The notes: generated by a model not told the origin, from the sequence alone. A stretch of 59,886 bases of DNA from Novosphingobium colocasiae (GCF_014652555.1 NZ_BMZA01000006.1:1-59886), one strand, 5' to 3'; positions 27,517-37,398 are shown, counted from the first letter of the stretch. Made by a program: numbers and translations.

Positions 27517-28349
27517 CGGGCCACCGCGCGCAGCCGCAGCGGACCGAACGTCTCGTCCTGCGCCAGTTCGGCCTTGCCGGTGCGCGCCAGTTCCAGCGCG
27601 GCGACGAAACTGGACGCCAGCGCCGAGCGGCGCAGTTGCGGGTTGGTCCAGCTTTCGCGGGCAGGCGGCAGGAAATCGCGCAGTTCCATCCAGTCGAGCG
27701 CCACGCCCAGCATCGAGGACACGCGGGTGATCGCGCTGTCCAGCGTCATCACCATGCGTTCGCGCACCATGTGCACCACCGGCTCGCCGCGCACTTTGAC
27801 ATCGCCGTAAGCGCGCACCAGATCGAACCACTGGCACTGCCACAGCGCCTTGCGATCGATCCGCAGCCCTTCCGGCGCGCCGCGCAAGAAAACGTCGCGG
27901 CCCAGCCGGTCCCGCCCCATCAGCCGTGCCGCAGCCTCGCGCATCGCCCCCAGCCGCTGCAGACGCAAGTGCAGGCGCAGCGCCAGTTCCTCGGGGCTGG
28001 GGTCCTCCTGCTCCTCGCGCGGGAGCAGCAGGGCGGACTTGAGGTAGGCCAGCCAGGCCGCCATCACCAGATAGTCCGCCGCCAGTTCCAGCCGCAGCGC
28101 CTCGGCCTGTTCGATATAGGTCAGGTACTGATCGACCAGTTCGAGGATCGAGATGCGCCGCAAATCCACCTTCTGCCGCCGCGCCAGATCCAGCAGCAGG
28201 TCGAGCGGGCCTTCCCAGCCGTCGATTTCCAGATAGAGCGCCGCGTCTCCGCGCGCCGCCCCGCCTTCCGCGAACAGGGGCGTTGCCCAGGCCGCATCGC
28301 TGTCCATTTCCGGGGCGATCGCACCATCGGGATGGGGATCGGCCGCCAT
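27513..28349 (-). CDS. scpA: Segregation and condensation protein A
   Basis: Kleisin subunit of condensin, 278 residues. Core motif LEIDGWEGPLDLLLDLARRQKVDL (split: EGPLDLLLDLARRQKVDL), YLVMAAWLAYLKSALLLP, and the C-terminal winged helix with SFVAALELARTGKAELAQ. Three bases downstream of nagZ, translationally coupled to scpB. The cluster nagZ-scpA-scpB-tatABC is a conserved alphaproteobacterial order. Confidence 0.95.
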   Translation of the reverse strand: MAADPHPDGAIAPEMDSDAAWATPLFAEGGAARGDAALYLEIDGWEGPLDLLLDLARRQKVDLRRISILELVDQYLTYIEQAEALRLELAADYLVMAAWLAYLKSALLLPREEQEDPSPEELALRLHLRLQRLGAMREAAARLMGRDRLGRDVFLRGAPEGLRIDRKALWQCQWFDLVRAYGDVKVRGEPVVHMVRERMVMTLDSAITRVSSMLGVALDWMELRDFLPPARESWTNPQLRRSALASSFVAALELARTGKAELAQDETFGPLRLRAVAR

Positions 28350-28352
28350 CGT

Positions 28353-29363
28353 TCAGGCGTGCGCCGCCGCCAGCAGCGCATCGCGCCGGGTCAGCAGCGC
28401 GGCATGATCGCCATCCGATCCGCCCGGCGCGGCGGTGAGCGCGCGTTCCAGCCGCGCCATGCCGGCATCGCCCAGTTGCGGCAGGCGCGCGGCGATGCCG
28501 GTCATGTCCGTCATTTTCGCCCAGCAGTTGAGCGCCAGATCGCAGCCCGCCGCGATGGCGCGCTCGGCCCGCTCGGGGACCGATCCGCTCAGGGCCTCCA
28601 TGTCGAGATCATCGCTCAGCAACAGGCCATCGAACCCGATGCGTCGGCGGATGACTTCGCCGATCACGAAAGGCGACAGTGTACCGGGATTTTCGGCGTC
28701 CCAGGCGGTGTAGCGGACGTGGGCGGTCATCCCCACCGGGCTGCCCGCGAGCGCGCGGAACGGCGCAAGATCACCCTCCAGCTCGTCCCCGCTTGCAGTT
28801 ACTGTGGGCAGCTCCTTGTGGCTATCGGCCATCGCGCGGCCGTGCCCCGGCATGTGCTTGATGCACCCGGCCACCCCCGCGCGCGCCAGCCCGTCGAGCG
28901 TGGCGCGGCCCAGCGCGGCGACGCGCAGCGGTTCCGATCCCAGCGCACGATCACCGATCACATCGTGCGCGCCGGGTTGGCGCACATCGATGGTGGGATG
29001 GCAATCGACGGTGATGCCCGCTTCCGCCAGATCGAGGCCGAGCGCCTCGGCATTGGCGCGTGCCGCCTCGATCGCAGAGGCCGGGGCCACGTCGTAAAGC
29101 CGGTCAAACACTTCACCCGGCGGATAGGCGGGCCACACCGGCGGCTTCATGCGGGCGACGCGGCCGCCTTCCTGATCGATGCAGATGAACAGCCGGTCCC
29201 GCCCGTGGATCGCGCGCAGCGCGTCCGTCAGCGCGCGCAACTGGGCGCGGCTTTCGACGTTGCGGCCGAACAGGATGTAGCCGGCGGGATCGGCATCGCG
29301 AAAGAACGCGCGCTCGTCCGCGCTGAGGGTCAGACCCGAAAGGCCGAAGATCGCCGGAAGCAT
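28353..29363 (-). CDS. nagZ: Beta-N-acetylhexosaminidase
   Basis: Glycoside hydrolase family 3 cytoplasmic enzyme that removes GlcNAc from anhydromuropeptides in cell-wall recycling and so influences beta-lactamase induction. The 336-residue protein has IDQEGGRVARM, the catalytic loop CIKHMPGHGRAMADSHKELP (KH..GHG..DSH) and the nucleophile region LLLSDDLDMEAL (about 248-255). Starts at 29363, 89 bases after the SPOR-domain gene, which fits a septum/peptidoglycan theme. Confidence 0.94.
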   Translation of the reverse strand: MLPAIFGLSGLTLSADERAFFRDADPAGYILFGRNVESRAQLRALTDALRAIHGRDRLFICIDQEGGRVARMKPPVWPAYPPGEVFDRLYDVAPASAIEAARANAEALGLDLAEAGITVDCHPTIDVRQPGAHDVIGDRALGSEPLRVAALGRATLDGLARAGVAGCIKHMPGHGRAMADSHKELPTVTASGDELEGDLAPFRALAGSPVGMTAHVRYTAWDAENPGTLSPFVIGEVIRRRIGFDGLLLSDDLDMEALSGSVPERAERAIAAGCDLALNCWAKMTDMTGIAARLPQLGDAGMARLERALTAAPGGSDGDHAALLTRRDALLAAAHA

Positions 29364-29452
29364 GGGCCGAAATTCGCAGAGCCGGGGCGAGGCCGCAAGC
29401 GGCGCGGCCCCATCTCATGTGGATAGGGGCACAGCGCCGTATCGGGCAGGCA

Positions 29453-30490
29453 TCACGGCTTGATCGAGGATTCCAGGCCCGCCGCTTCCAGCTTGCCCGA
29501 CAGCGCCCGCGCGCTCGCCATGTCGCCGGGCACCGCCTGCAGGCGATAGACCGTGCCGATATCGGCCTGGCCCTGCACCACCCGGTGCTGCACGCCCGAA
29601 AGCACGGCGGCATAGCGCTGCTGAAGCGTGGCCCAGCCCTTTTCCGCCGCCTCGCGCGAGCTATAGGCACCCACCTGCACGCCGGGGCCCTTGGCGGGCG
29701 CTGCGCCAGCAGCATCAGCCGCCTTGTCTTGCGCCGTGGAGAAGCCGGGCTTGCCGCCACCCTCTGCCGGGGCATCGGCACCAGCGGCATTGCCGCCGCC
29801 GATCTGCGCCGGGCGGGTCTTGCCTTCGGCCACCGCGAAGCTGGTATCGCCGGTTCCGGCCACGATTTCGCCGCCCGGCTTGTCGGGGCGGGTCTTGTAG
29901 GGCCCGTCAGGCGCGGTGATGATGCCGCCATCGGCGACGAGGTTTTCATCGGGCTTGTCGCGCGCGATCCAGAAGATCGCTCCGCCGATCAGTGCCAGCG
30001 CCACCGCGCCCAGCACCGCCAGCAGCAAGCCCTGGCTCATGCCGGTGGCCGGTTCGTCGTCGGTGTCGTCGCCTTCCAGCCAGGGCAGCCGACCGTCATC
30101 CTCACCCAGCGCCAGTTGCGCGGGTTCCTCGAAGCCGGCGTCGGTGTCATCGGCAAACGGCACGGCGGCGGCAACCGCCGGCTCGAAAAACGGCTCTTCC
30201 TCTTCCTGCGGCTGCCATGGCTCGGCCGAAACGCCCTGCGGTTCGTCCTGCCACGGCGCGGGCGCGTTCGGATCCTGCCAGTTGCCGCCGTTATCGGGGT
30301 TCAGCGGAGCCGGATCGCCCGCAAAGGACGGATCGGGTGCGGAAAATTCCTGCGACTGCCAGTTGCCGCTCTGATCCGGCAGGCTCTGCCCATAGCCATT
30401 CTGCCCGAAGTCGTTCTGGCCGAAGCCATTCTGGCCGTCTTGCTGGCCGCCCTGCCCCGGATGCGATCCGCCGAAACCCGAATTGGTCAT
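29453..30490 (-). CDS. SPOR-domain membrane protein
   Basis: The 345-residue protein has a Gly/Gln/Asn-rich N-terminus with repeating FGQNxFGQN-type units, an acidic cytoplasmic region, one membrane helix (about 150-170, LLLAVLGAVALALIGGAIFW), a low-complexity periplasmic linker and a C-terminal SPOR domain (VQVGAYSSREAAEKGW ... YRLQAVPGDMASARALSGKL). SPOR domains bind denuded septal glycan, so it should localise to division sites. It sits 4 bases after argS, in the argS-SPOR-nagZ-scpAB block. Confidence 0.9.
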   Translation of the reverse strand: MTNSGFGGSHPGQGGQQDGQNGFGQNDFGQNGYGQSLPDQSGNWQSQEFSAPDPSFAGDPAPLNPDNGGNWQDPNAPAPWQDEPQGVSAEPWQPQEEEEPFFEPAVAAAVPFADDTDAGFEEPAQLALGEDDGRLPWLEGDDTDDEPATGMSQGLLLAVLGAVALALIGGAIFWIARDKPDENLVADGGIITAPDGPYKTRPDKPGGEIVAGTGDTSFAVAEGKTRPAQIGGGNAAGADAPAEGGGKPGFSTAQDKAADAAGAAPAKGPGVQVGAYSSREAAEKGWATLQQRYAAVLSGVQHRVVQGQADIGTVYRLQAVPGDMASARALSGKLEAAGLESSIKP

Positions 30491-30494
30491 GCCG

Positions 30495-32240
30495 TCACAT
30501 TTCCTCTACCGCCTCAACCCCCAGCAGGGCGAGGCCGTTGCAGATAACCTGCCCGATCTGGGCCGCCAGGAAAAGCCTGGCACCGGTAAGGTTACCATGA
30601 TCCGCGTTAATAAACCGCTTTTCGATGCGGTCATTGCCAAGGTTCCAGTAACCATGGAACGCCGCCGCCAGATCGCCAAGGAAGAAAGCGACGCGATGGG
30701 GTTCGCGGGCGGCAGCGGCGGCTTCGACCAGACGCGGGAACTGCGCGGCGAGCTTGACCAGCTCCAGCTCTTCCGCACCCAACAGGTCCAGATGATCGGC
30801 GGCAGGGGCAAATCCCTCGACGGTGCCTTTGCGCAAGGTCGAACGCACCCGCGCATGCGCATACTGCACATAGAACACCGGATTGTCCTTCGACGCTTCG
30901 ACCACCTTGTCGAAATCGAAGTCCATCTGGGCATCGGGCTTGCGGGTCAGCATGGTGAAACGCACCACGTCCTTGCCGACCATCTCCACCACGTCCGCCA
31001 GCGTCACGAAGTTGCCCGCGCGCTTGCTCATCTTGAACGGCTGGCCACCCTTCATCAACTGGACCATCTGCACCAGCTTGACCTCGAACGGGGTCGGCTC
31101 CCCGTCCGCGCCGGTCATCGCCGCGACCGCCGCCTTGATCCGCTTGACCGTGCCGGCATGGTCCGCGCCCCAGATGTCGACGAGGGCGTCGGCGCTCTGC
31201 GCCTTCTGGAAGTGATAGGCGAGATCGGCGCCGAAATAGGTCCATGTGCCGTCGGACTTTTTTATCGGGCGGTCCTGATCGTCCCCGAAGGCGGTGGACC
31301 GGAACAGCGGCAGTTCCACCGGCTCCCAGTCTTCGGGAGCCTTGCCCTTGGGCGCTTCGAGCACGCCGTCATAGACCAGGCCCTTGGCGCGCAGCCACGC
31401 TTCGGCCTCGTCGGGCTTGCCGCTGGCCTGGAGTTCGGCTTCGGAACTGAACTTGTCGAAGACAATGCCGAGCGTAGCGAGATCTTCGCGAATCATCGCC
31501 ATCATCGCCGCCACCGCTTTCTCGCGGAACAGGGCGAGCCATTCGTCTTCCCTGGCATCCTTGAAGCGGTCTGCGAATTCGGCGGCCAGCGCCTGGCCGA
31601 CGGGGATCAGATATTCGCCGGGATAGAGACCGGCCGGAATGTCGCCGATGTCCTCGCCCAGCGCCTCGCGATAACGCAGGTGCGCCGAGCGGGCGAGCAC
31701 CTGCACCTGCGCACCGGCATCGTTGACATAGTATTCGCGGATCACCGCGTACCCGACATGTTCGAGCAGCGAGGCCAGCGCATCGCCCACCACCGCGCCG
31801 CGGCAATGGCCCATGTGCATCGGTCCGGTCGGGTTGGCGGAGACATATTCGACGTTGACGGTCTGCCCCGCACCGACGCCCGACCGGCCGTAATCGCCGC
31901 CTGCCGCGCCGATCGCGGCCAGTTCGGCCAGCCAGGTTGCCGGGGACAACCGCAAGTTGATGAAGCCCGGCCCGGCGATTTCGGCGGAGGTCACCGCCTC
32001 CAGCTTGTCCAGTTCCGCCACCAGCGCCTCGGCCAGATCGCGCGGTTTCAGGCCGGCGGGCTTGGCCAGCACCATCGCCGCATTGGTCGCCAGATCGCCA
32101 TGCGCGGGATCGCGCGGTGGCTCCACTGTCACCGCGCTTCGCTTGGGCCCGCCCGGCAGCGTGCCGGCGGTTTCCAGCGCATCGAGCGCAGCGTTCAGAT
32201 GGCCTGCAAAGGCGGCGTAAAGGGTCTGGTTCTCAGTCAT
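30495..32240 (-). CDS. argS: Arginyl-tRNA synthetase
   Basis: Class I aminoacyl-tRNA synthetase of 581 residues. HIGH-type motif in [25 protein letters not shown]-type motif [17 protein letters not shown], and the C-terminal DALR anticodon-binding domain ending in [13 protein letters not shown]. Start [15 protein letters not shown] at 32240; the frame stays open 84 bases upstream without family similarity. First gene of the block running to tatC. Confidence 0.97.
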   Translation of the reverse strand: MTENQTLYAAFAGHLNAALDALETAGTLPGGPKRSAVTVEPPRDPAHGDLATNAAMVLAKPAGLKPRDLAEALVAELDKLEAVTSAEIAGPGFINLRLSPATWLAELAAIGAAGGDYGRSGVGAGQTVNVEYVSANPTGPMHMGHCRGAVVGDALASLLEHVGYAVIREYYVNDAGAQVQVLARSAHLRYREALGEDIGDIPAGLYPGEYLIPVGQALAAEFADRFKDAREDEWLALFREKAVAAMMAMIREDLATLGIVFDKFSSEAELQASGKPDEAEAWLRAKGLVYDGVLEAPKGKAPEDWEPVELPLFRSTAFGDDQDRPIKKSDGTWTYFGADLAYHFQKAQSADALVDIWGADHAGTVKRIKAAVAAMTGADGEPTPFEVKLVQMVQLMKGGQPFKMSKRAGNFVTLADVVEMVGKDVVRFTMLTRKPDAQMDFDFDKVVEASKDNPVFYVQYAHARVRSTLRKGTVEGFAPAADHLDLLGAEELELVKLAAQFPRLVEAAAAAREPHRVAFFLGDLAAAFHGYWNLGNDRIEKRFINADHGNLTGARLFLAAQIGQVICNGLALLGVEAVEEM

Positions 32241-32286
32241 AGCCGCGCGCGGATAGCCGATGCGGGGCGAAAGGGAAACAGGCGCG

Positions 32287-33162
32287 CTAGGTGGTGCGCT
32301 CTGGCAGCGGGATGAATTCGGCATCGTCGGCCACCGGCAGTTTCATGCGTTGCGCCCGCCAGTCCTCGGCCGCCTGTTCCAGCCGCTCCTTCGAGGACGA
32401 GACGAAATTCCAGAACAGATAGCGCGGGCCGATCGGCTCGCCGCCGAGCGCCATCAGCGTCGAAGGCTCTTCGGCAACGACCGGAACGTCCTTGCCCGGT
32501 TCAAGCACCGCCATCTGCCCCGCCACCACGCGCTGCCCGGCGATATGCGCCGCGCCGCGCGCGACATAGATCGCCCGCTCCGCATATTCGGCCGGCAATG
32601 CCCGCGCCGCGCCGGCATCCATCTCCCAGTGCATGTAGAACTGCGGGGAATTGACCCGCACCGCCGCCGTCATGCCTTCGGCCGAACCGGCGATCAGCCG
32701 GCCGCGCAGGCCCTTCTCGTGCCATTCGGGCAAATCCGCCCCGGCGTGGTGCCAGAAGCCCGGGTCGCACTCCTCATCCTCTTCCGGCAGCGCCACCCAG
32801 GCCTGGATGCCGTGCATGGTCGCGCCGTGGCTGCGGGCGTATTCCAGCCGCTCGGAATGGGTGATGCCGCTGCCCGCCGTCATCCAGTTGACCTCGCCGG
32901 GGAGGATTTCCTGATGAAAACCCAGGCTGTCGCGATGGGTCAACGCCCCGTCATAGAGATACGTGACGGTGGACAGGCCGATGTGCGGGTGCGGCCGGAC
33001 ATCCAGATCGCGCGGAATGCCGGCCGGCAGGTCCACCGGGCCCATGTGATCGAAGAACACGTAAGGACCGACCATGCGCCGGGCATGGAAGGGCAGCACC
33101 CGGCCGACGACGAAGCCGCCGCCGAGATCATGGGCCCGCTTGTCGATAATCCGTTCGATCAT
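32287..33162 (-). CDS. Pirin family protein
   Basis: Bicupin of 291 residues starting [17 protein letters not shown]. Metal ligands in [20 protein letters not shown] and the typical [16 protein letters not shown]-terminal [18 protein letters not shown]. Bacterial pirins act as quercetinase-like oxygenases or as metabolic regulators (for example of pyruvate dehydrogenase); the target here is unknown. It lies 16 bases downstream of the antitoxin gene and could be read through from the toxin-antitoxin promoter. Confidence 0.92.
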   Translation of the reverse strand: MIERIIDKRAHDLGGGFVVGRVLPFHARRMVGPYVFFDHMGPVDLPAGIPRDLDVRPHPHIGLSTVTYLYDGALTHRDSLGFHQEILPGEVNWMTAGSGITHSERLEYARSHGATMHGIQAWVALPEEDEECDPGFWHHAGADLPEWHEKGLRGRLIAGSAEGMTAAVRVNSPQFYMHWEMDAGAARALPAEYAERAIYVARGAAHIAGQRVVAGQMAVLEPGKDVPVVAEEPSTLMALGGEPIGPRYLFWNFVSSSKERLEQAAEDWRAQRMKLPVADDAEFIPLPERTT

Positions 33163-33178
33163 GGCATAGTGCTCCCGT

Positions 33179-33520
33179 TCAAACCAGATCGTCCACGGCG
33201 ATCCCAAGCGCATCCGCCAGCTTGACCAAAGTGCCCACAGATCCGCGGGCCGTGCCCGATTCGATATTGGCGATCTGGACCCGATTGACGCCGGACGCCA
33301 CAGACAGCCGCTGCTGGGTCAGCCCGCGAAAGTCTCGCCATACGCGCAGCGGAGTTTCGCCCGCGATCAGGCGGCGTGCGATTTCGGCAGGAACCTGTTC
33401 ATCCTCGCCGCGCGCCATCGCGGCCTTCGCCTGATCGAACGTGCGCAGATCGGCCAGCTCCTCAGCCGCGCGCCGCAGGTCGCGATATTCCTCGACCGGG
33501 ATCGCAATCATCTCACCCAT
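33179..33520 (-). CDS. HTH antitoxin of a HigBA/RelBE-type pair
   Basis: The 113-residue protein has an N-terminal toxin-binding segment (IPVEEYRDLRRAAEEL ... DEQVPAEIARRLIAGETPLRVWR) and a C-terminal XRE HTH (FRGLTQQRLSVASGVNRVQIANIESG). This inverse order (toxin gene first, HTH antitoxin second) is the HigBA arrangement. Start at 33520 has a good site, CAGGAGACGGCC, overlapping the end of the toxin gene by proximity (12-base gap). It should bind the two palindromes at 33794-33828. Confidence 0.88.
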   Translation of the reverse strand: MGEMIAIPVEEYRDLRRAAEELADLRTFDQAKAAMARGEDEQVPAEIARRLIAGETPLRVWRDFRGLTQQRLSVASGVNRVQIANIESGTARGSVGTLVKLADALGIAVDDLV

Positions 33521-33532
33521 GGCCGTCTCCTG

Positions 33533-33781
33533 TCACTCATAAATGCCGCCGCGCGGACCAATAGCGAGGACGGCAAGGACCATGCCGTCTTCCATGATGA
33601 TCCGCCAGTCACCCACCCGCAACCGAATAGCGCTGCGCCCCTGCAATGCCGTGACATTGTTCGCCTGCGCGGCGGGATCAGCGGCGTAAGCGTCTACTTT
33701 GGCGATGATCCGTTGGGCCGTGTTGCGGGGCATGCGACGCAGCACCTTGATCGCGGACCGGCTGTACGTGACGGGCATCAT
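33533..33781 (-). CDS. RelE/ParE-superfamily toxin
   Basis: An 81-82-residue toxin of the RelE fold: VTYSRSAIKVLRRMPRNTAQRI, then RLRVGDWRIIMEDGMVLAVLAIG and a terminal RGGIYE. The central RLRVGDWR and late IGPRG...Y positions are the ribosome-dependent mRNA-cleavage type residues. Two consecutive ATG codons (33781, 33778). The promoter predicted at 33792-33820 would start transcription only a few bases before the first ATG, so the mRNA may be nearly leaderless. Confidence 0.88.
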   Translation of the reverse strand: MMPVTYSRSAIKVLRRMPRNTAQRIIAKVDAYAADPAAQANNVTALQGRSAIRLRVGDWRIIMEDGMVLAVLAIGPRGGIYE

Positions 33782-33791
33782 GGCTGCGCGT

Positions 33792-33828
33792 TATGTAGCC
33801 TCTCGCTACATTGTAGTCAAGCACTACA
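33792..33828 (-). promoter_or_regulatory. Toxin-antitoxin promoter with two palindromic operators
   Basis: On the minus strand TTGACT (33820-33815) and TACATA (33797-33792) form -35 and -10 boxes with a 17-base spacer. Two palindromes overlap them: TGTAGC-N5-GCTACA (33794-33810) and TGTAGT-N5-ACTACA (33812-33828), 18 bases centre to centre. This is the layout of cooperative autoregulation by an HTH antitoxin. The site is also within about 60-90 bases upstream of miaB on the other strand. Confidence 0.8.
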
Positions 33829-33882
33829 TTTGGGCTGTCGATGCCCTTCAAAACGCGAGCGAACCCGTGTATCGGGCGCGCC

Positions 33883-35223
33883 ATGCAATCCACCGCGTCC
33901 CCAAAGACCTACCGGGTCAAGAGCTTCGGCTGCCAGATGAACGTCTATGACGGCGAGCGGATGGCCGAGTTGCTGGCCGGCGAAGGCATCACCCCTGCGC
34001 CCGAGGGGCAGCAAGCCGATCTGGTGGTGCTCAACACTTGCCACATCCGCGAAAAGGCGGCGGAAAAGGTCTATTCCGACATCGGCCGAATCGTGAAGGA
34101 CTGGGATCGCGCCGATGGCTCCAGTCCGCTGATCGCGGTGGCCGGATGTGTCGCCCAGGCCGAGGGCGAGGAGATCATGGCACGCGCGCCGGCGGTCAGG
34201 ATGGTGGTGGGGCCACAGGCCTATCATCGCCTGCCGCAGATGATTCGCGATGCCAGCGCCGGCCGCCGGGTGACCGATACCGACATGCCGGCGATCCCCA
34301 AGTTCGACGCGCTGCCGGCACGGCGCAAGGTGGGGCCGACCGCCTTCCTCACCGTGCAGGAAGGCTGCGACAAGTTCTGCACCTATTGCGTCGTCCCCTA
34401 CACGCGCGGTGCCGAGGTTTCGCGCCCGCACGCGGCGCTGGTCGATGAAGCGAAGAAGCTGGTCGACGCCGGCGCGCGCGAGATCACGCTGCTCGGCCAG
34501 AACGTCAACGCCTGGACCGGCGATAACGCCAAGGGCCGGCGGATCGGGCTGGACGGGCTGATCCGCGAACTGGCGGAAATCCCTGATCTGGCGCGCATCC
34601 GCTATACCACCAGCCACCCCAACGACATGACCGACGGGCTGATCGCTGCCCATGGCGATGTCGAAAAGCTGATGCCGTTCCTGCATCTTCCGGTGCAGGC
34701 CGGGAATGACCGGGTGCTGCGGGCGATGAACCGCAGCCACAGTGTCGACAGCTATCTCGCCATCCTCGACAAAGTGCGCGCAGTCCGCCCGGATATCGCG
34801 CTTTCGGGCGATTTCATCGTCGGCTTCCCCGGCGAGACCGACGCCGAGTTCGAGGACACCCTGCGGCTGGTCGATCGCGTCGGCTATGCCCAGTGCTTCA
34901 GCTTCAAGTATTCCCCGCGCCCCGGCACCCCCGCCGCCGAGATGTCAGGCCAGATCGCGGCCGAAGTGATGGATGAACGGCTGCAGCGCCTGCAGACCGC
35001 GCTGAACCGCCACCAGATGGCGTTCAACGAAGCCAGCGTAGGCCGCGCCTGCTCAGTCCTCGTCGAGCGCAAGGGCAAGCACGAAGGCCAGTGGCTGGGC
35101 AAATCGCCCTGGCTGCAATCAGTCCACTTTACCGCCGACGTGGCGGTTGGCGATCTGGTGGCGGTGACATTGGACGCGGCCGGGCCCAATTCGATCAGCG
35201 CGAGCGTGCGTTCAGGGACCTGA
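33883..35223 (+). CDS. miaB: tRNA-2-methylthio-N6-dimethylallyladenosine synthase
   Basis: Radical-SAM methylthiotransferase acting on A37 of tRNAs that read U-starting codons. The 446-residue protein has the UPF0004 domain ([33 protein letters not shown] in part, [11 protein letters not shown]: three cluster Cys), the radical-SAM CxxxCxxC in [16 protein letters not shown] and a C-terminal TRAM domain. I chose the ATG at 33883 ([16 protein letters not shown]); one at 33841 is in frame. It is divergent from the toxin-antitoxin operon and shares its upstream region. Confidence 0.96.
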   Translation: MQSTASPKTYRVKSFGCQMNVYDGERMAELLAGEGITPAPEGQQADLVVLNTCHIREKAAEKVYSDIGRIVKDWDRADGSSPLIAVAGCVAQAEGEEIMARAPAVRMVVGPQAYHRLPQMIRDASAGRRVTDTDMPAIPKFDALPARRKVGPTAFLTVQEGCDKFCTYCVVPYTRGAEVSRPHAALVDEAKKLVDAGAREITLLGQNVNAWTGDNAKGRRIGLDGLIRELAEIPDLARIRYTTSHPNDMTDGLIAAHGDVEKLMPFLHLPVQAGNDRVLRAMNRSHSVDSYLAILDKVRAVRPDIALSGDFIVGFPGETDAEFEDTLRLVDRVGYAQCFSFKYSPRPGTPAAEMSGQIAAEVMDERLQRLQTALNRHQMAFNEASVGRACSVLVERKGKHEGQWLGKSPWLQSVHFTADVAVGDLVAVTLDAAGPNSISASVRSGT

Positions 35224-35297
35224 GTACATACCCCCCGGCTGATGCTCATGCACGCCCTCCCGTTCACGACCGGGCCGGACGGGGTGGGCCGCCCCCC

Positions 35298-36752
35298 TCA
35301 GTCAGTCGGCATCTCGAAGCGGATGGCGTAGTGGCGCGGGTGGACCGGCACCGCGTAGCCAAGCCGGCCGAACACGGTGTTGACGCCGTCTTCCTGCGAA
35401 TAGAGGGTGCCGCGCGTTCCCGAGAAGCTGGACAGTGGCTGATCGACCATCGCGTAGGACAGCGTCCCGCCACCGGCCGCCGGATCCTGATCGAGCGTGA
35501 CGCGCACCGTATCCGTGCCCAGGATGGCGACCGAAGCGATGGCTATCACGCCGGTTGCATCCTCAAACCGGAAACCTTCGCTTTCGGTGGCAGGCACCCG
35601 GTCGCGATCGAACTGCAGGCCGGAACCGCGCACGTTGAAGCGCACGTCGATGATCCGGCCCACGCGCGTTACCGACAACGGCCAGACCGGCTGATAGACC
35701 TCGCCGCGCCGCACGGATTCCATCGCCAGCGCCGCCAGATCGGCGAACATCATCCGCGATTCGGTGGTGTAATGATGCTGGTCCGACATCGCGCCCTGAT
35801 AGAGTGGCCCGATCAGGGTGACCCCGTGGCCCAGCCTTTCGCGCGCCACGGTCCATTGCGCCTGCGCCGCCTCGGTCGCCGGCCCTTTCGCGGTGGCCCC
35901 GGCGGTCTGCCGGATCATGAATTCGGGCGGGCGGGTCTGCCCGGTGATGGCCATGATGGCACCCTGCACCGCATCGATCAGTTTGCGCAGATCGTCGGCA
36001 TAGCCCGCAGTGCTGTTCTCGCCCTGGGTCCAGATCAGCGCGCGCACTTCGAAGCCGCGCCCGTACCGCTGCGCCGCCGCTTTGGCCTGCCTGACGTTTT
36101 CCATCAGCACCTGATACGTCGACCGCCCCGGCATGAACGACAGGATGGACTGGCCCGCAGCGGATACGGTGAACTGGTAGATGCCCGCCGGCGACCGGCC
36201 CGCGTCGCGCGCCGCCCGTTCGGCGGCGAAACTGTCCAGCGCCCCCGGCAATGTGCCGCTGGTCGGTATCGAAGCCAGCGACACGAACGAATCAGCGGCA
36301 GCGGGCCGCGGGGTGGCGAGCTGCCACTCGGGACCGCTGGTCAGCATCACCACCGTGCGGGGAAACATCACGCCAAGCTTGTCCGGTTCGGAAAGCCCTG
36401 CGCCGGTGGCGTTCGATTGCCCATAGCCAAGGATCGCCTCGACCGGGCCGGAACTTTCGGCCAGCCAGCCGCTGGTCCCGCCCAATTGGCGCGCCCGGTA
36501 GCGCGTGCCGTCGGGATCGGTGAACGTCGCCAGCCAATCGGCGCCGACCGCCTGGACATCGGTGCCGGAGCCGAGGTCAGACGGTCCCGGTGTAGGAGTT
36601 TCCGTGGGGGTGGGTGTAGGGCTGGGTGTGGGAGTGGGAGTGGACCCGCCATCCGATCCGCCGCATCCGGAAAGGCACAATGCCCCTGCCACTGCCAGCA
36701 TCGCCCCCACGCGCAAACCACTGGCGGACTTGCGCCAACCGACCAATCGCAT
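35298..36752 (-). CDS. Lipoprotein with SGNH/sialate O-acetylesterase-like domain
   Basis: The 484-residue precursor starts at 36752, with a signal peptide ending in lipobox LCLSGC, then a (Pro-Thr)n-rich linker encoded by a tandem repeat near 36590-36650. The body has GYGQSNATG (block I Ser), IWTQGENS (W-x-QGE block) and DQHHYT (late Asp-x-x-His), the catalytic layout of the carbohydrate-esterase/DUF303 group. It probably de-O-acetylates a sugar polymer at the cell surface. The C-terminal third forms a beta-rich domain. Convergent with miaB. Confidence 0.8.
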   Translation of the reverse strand: MRLVGWRKSASGLRVGAMLAVAGALCLSGCGGSDGGSTPTPTPSPTPTPTETPTPGPSDLGSGTDVQAVGADWLATFTDPDGTRYRARQLGGTSGWLAESSGPVEAILGYGQSNATGAGLSEPDKLGVMFPRTVVMLTSGPEWQLATPRPAAADSFVSLASIPTSGTLPGALDSFAAERAARDAGRSPAGIYQFTVSAAGQSILSFMPGRSTYQVLMENVRQAKAAAQRYGRGFEVRALIWTQGENSTAGYADDLRKLIDAVQGAIMAITGQTRPPEFMIRQTAGATAKGPATEAAQAQWTVARERLGHGVTLIGPLYQGAMSDQHHYTTESRMMFADLAALAMESVRRGEVYQPVWPLSVTRVGRIIDVRFNVRGSGLQFDRDRVPATESEGFRFEDATGVIAIASVAILGTDTVRVTLDQDPAAGGGTLSYAMVDQPLSSFSGTRGTLYSQEDGVNTVFGRLGYAVPVHPRHYAIRFEMPTD

Positions 36753-36809
36753 CCGAAATCCCCACACCGCGTCCGGCACCATGCCTGACCCGGTATGGGT
36801 AGAAGCAAT

Positions 36810-36840
36810 CCGGCGGACCGGACATATATCGGCCCGCCGG
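36810..36840. repeat. 7-bp inverted repeat in the esterase leader
   Basis: CCGGCGG (36810-36816) and CCGCCGG (36834-36840) flank a 17-base loop. It lies about 60 bases upstream of the esterase start, so it could be an operator or leader hairpin; no further support. Confidence 0.35.
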
Positions 36841-36850
36841 ACAACTTCCA

Positions 36851-36890
36851 GCAAAACGATGGGTGCCGGAGAGCTTTTGCCCCGGCACCC
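36851..36890 (-). terminator. Terminator of the RcnB-like gene
   Basis: Read on the minus strand, GGGTGCCGG (36890-36882) pairs with CCGGCACCC (36869-36861) across a 12-base loop and is followed by ATCGTTTTGC. It lies just after the RcnB-like gene's stop. Confidence 0.7.
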
Positions 36891-36906
36891 GTCGAATGCG
36901 GTTCAA

Positions 36907-37398
36907 TTACCAGAAGAAGCCGCTGTAAACCTGCGCGACCCGGCCGGTGTGGACGTTCACCAGCACCACGTCATTGCCGTAACGGATCCAGCGATGATTA
37001 CGGACCGGGGCGGGCAGGCGGTAGCGGCTATAGTCGCTCACCCAATAGCGGTTGCCGTAATAGGCCGAGCTGAACCGGTGGCCTACCGCAACCGGACGGT
37101 AGCTATATCCACGCGGGCCGACATAGGCGGGACGGCGATAGGTATCGCGGTGCGCCTTGCGATAATCGCGCCAGTCTTCGCGCACTTCCTGACGGGCCTG
37201 GCGCACGTCGCGGCGTTCCTCGCGGACATCCTGGCGGCTGCCGTGGCGCTGGGCCTGCCGCAGATCGCGCTGTTCTTCGCGCAGGTCGCGCTGCGACTGG
37301 CGCACTTCGCGGGCGCTCTGGGCCGAAGCGATTTCCGGCGCCATCGCGACCGGGACAAGGAAGCTTGCCGCGAGGGCGGCCGTGATGATCTTGCGCAT
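36907..37398 (-). CDS. Exported RcnB-family protein
   Basis: A 163-residue protein with signal peptide (ALAASFLVPVAMA...ASA) followed by about 55 residues of Arg/Gln/Glu/Asp repeats (REVRQSQRDLREEQRDLRQ and onward), predicted long helix or coiled coil, and a C-terminal RcnB-like domain with YVSDYSRYRLPAP-type and WIRYGNDVVLVNVHTGRV (positions about 125-160). RcnB was described as a periplasmic factor in Ni/Co homeostasis; most alphaproteobacterial members are uncharacterised. Start at 37398 behind GGAGGAAAGACCC. Confidence 0.85.
   Translation of the reverse strand: MRKIITAALAASFLVPVAMAPEIASAQSAREVRQSQRDLREEQRDLRQAQRHGSRQDVREERRDVRQARQEVREDWRDYRKAHRDTYRRPAYVGPRGYSYRPVAVGHRFSSAYYGNRYWVSDYSRYRLPAPVRNHRWIRYGNDVVLVNVHTGRVAQVYSGFFW

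Noticed and set aside
27636..32315. Long plus-strand open frames antisense to scpA/nagZ and argS
   Set aside because: Compositionally Arg/Gln-rich shadows with no ribosome-binding sites; the minus strand holds recognisable full-length genes.
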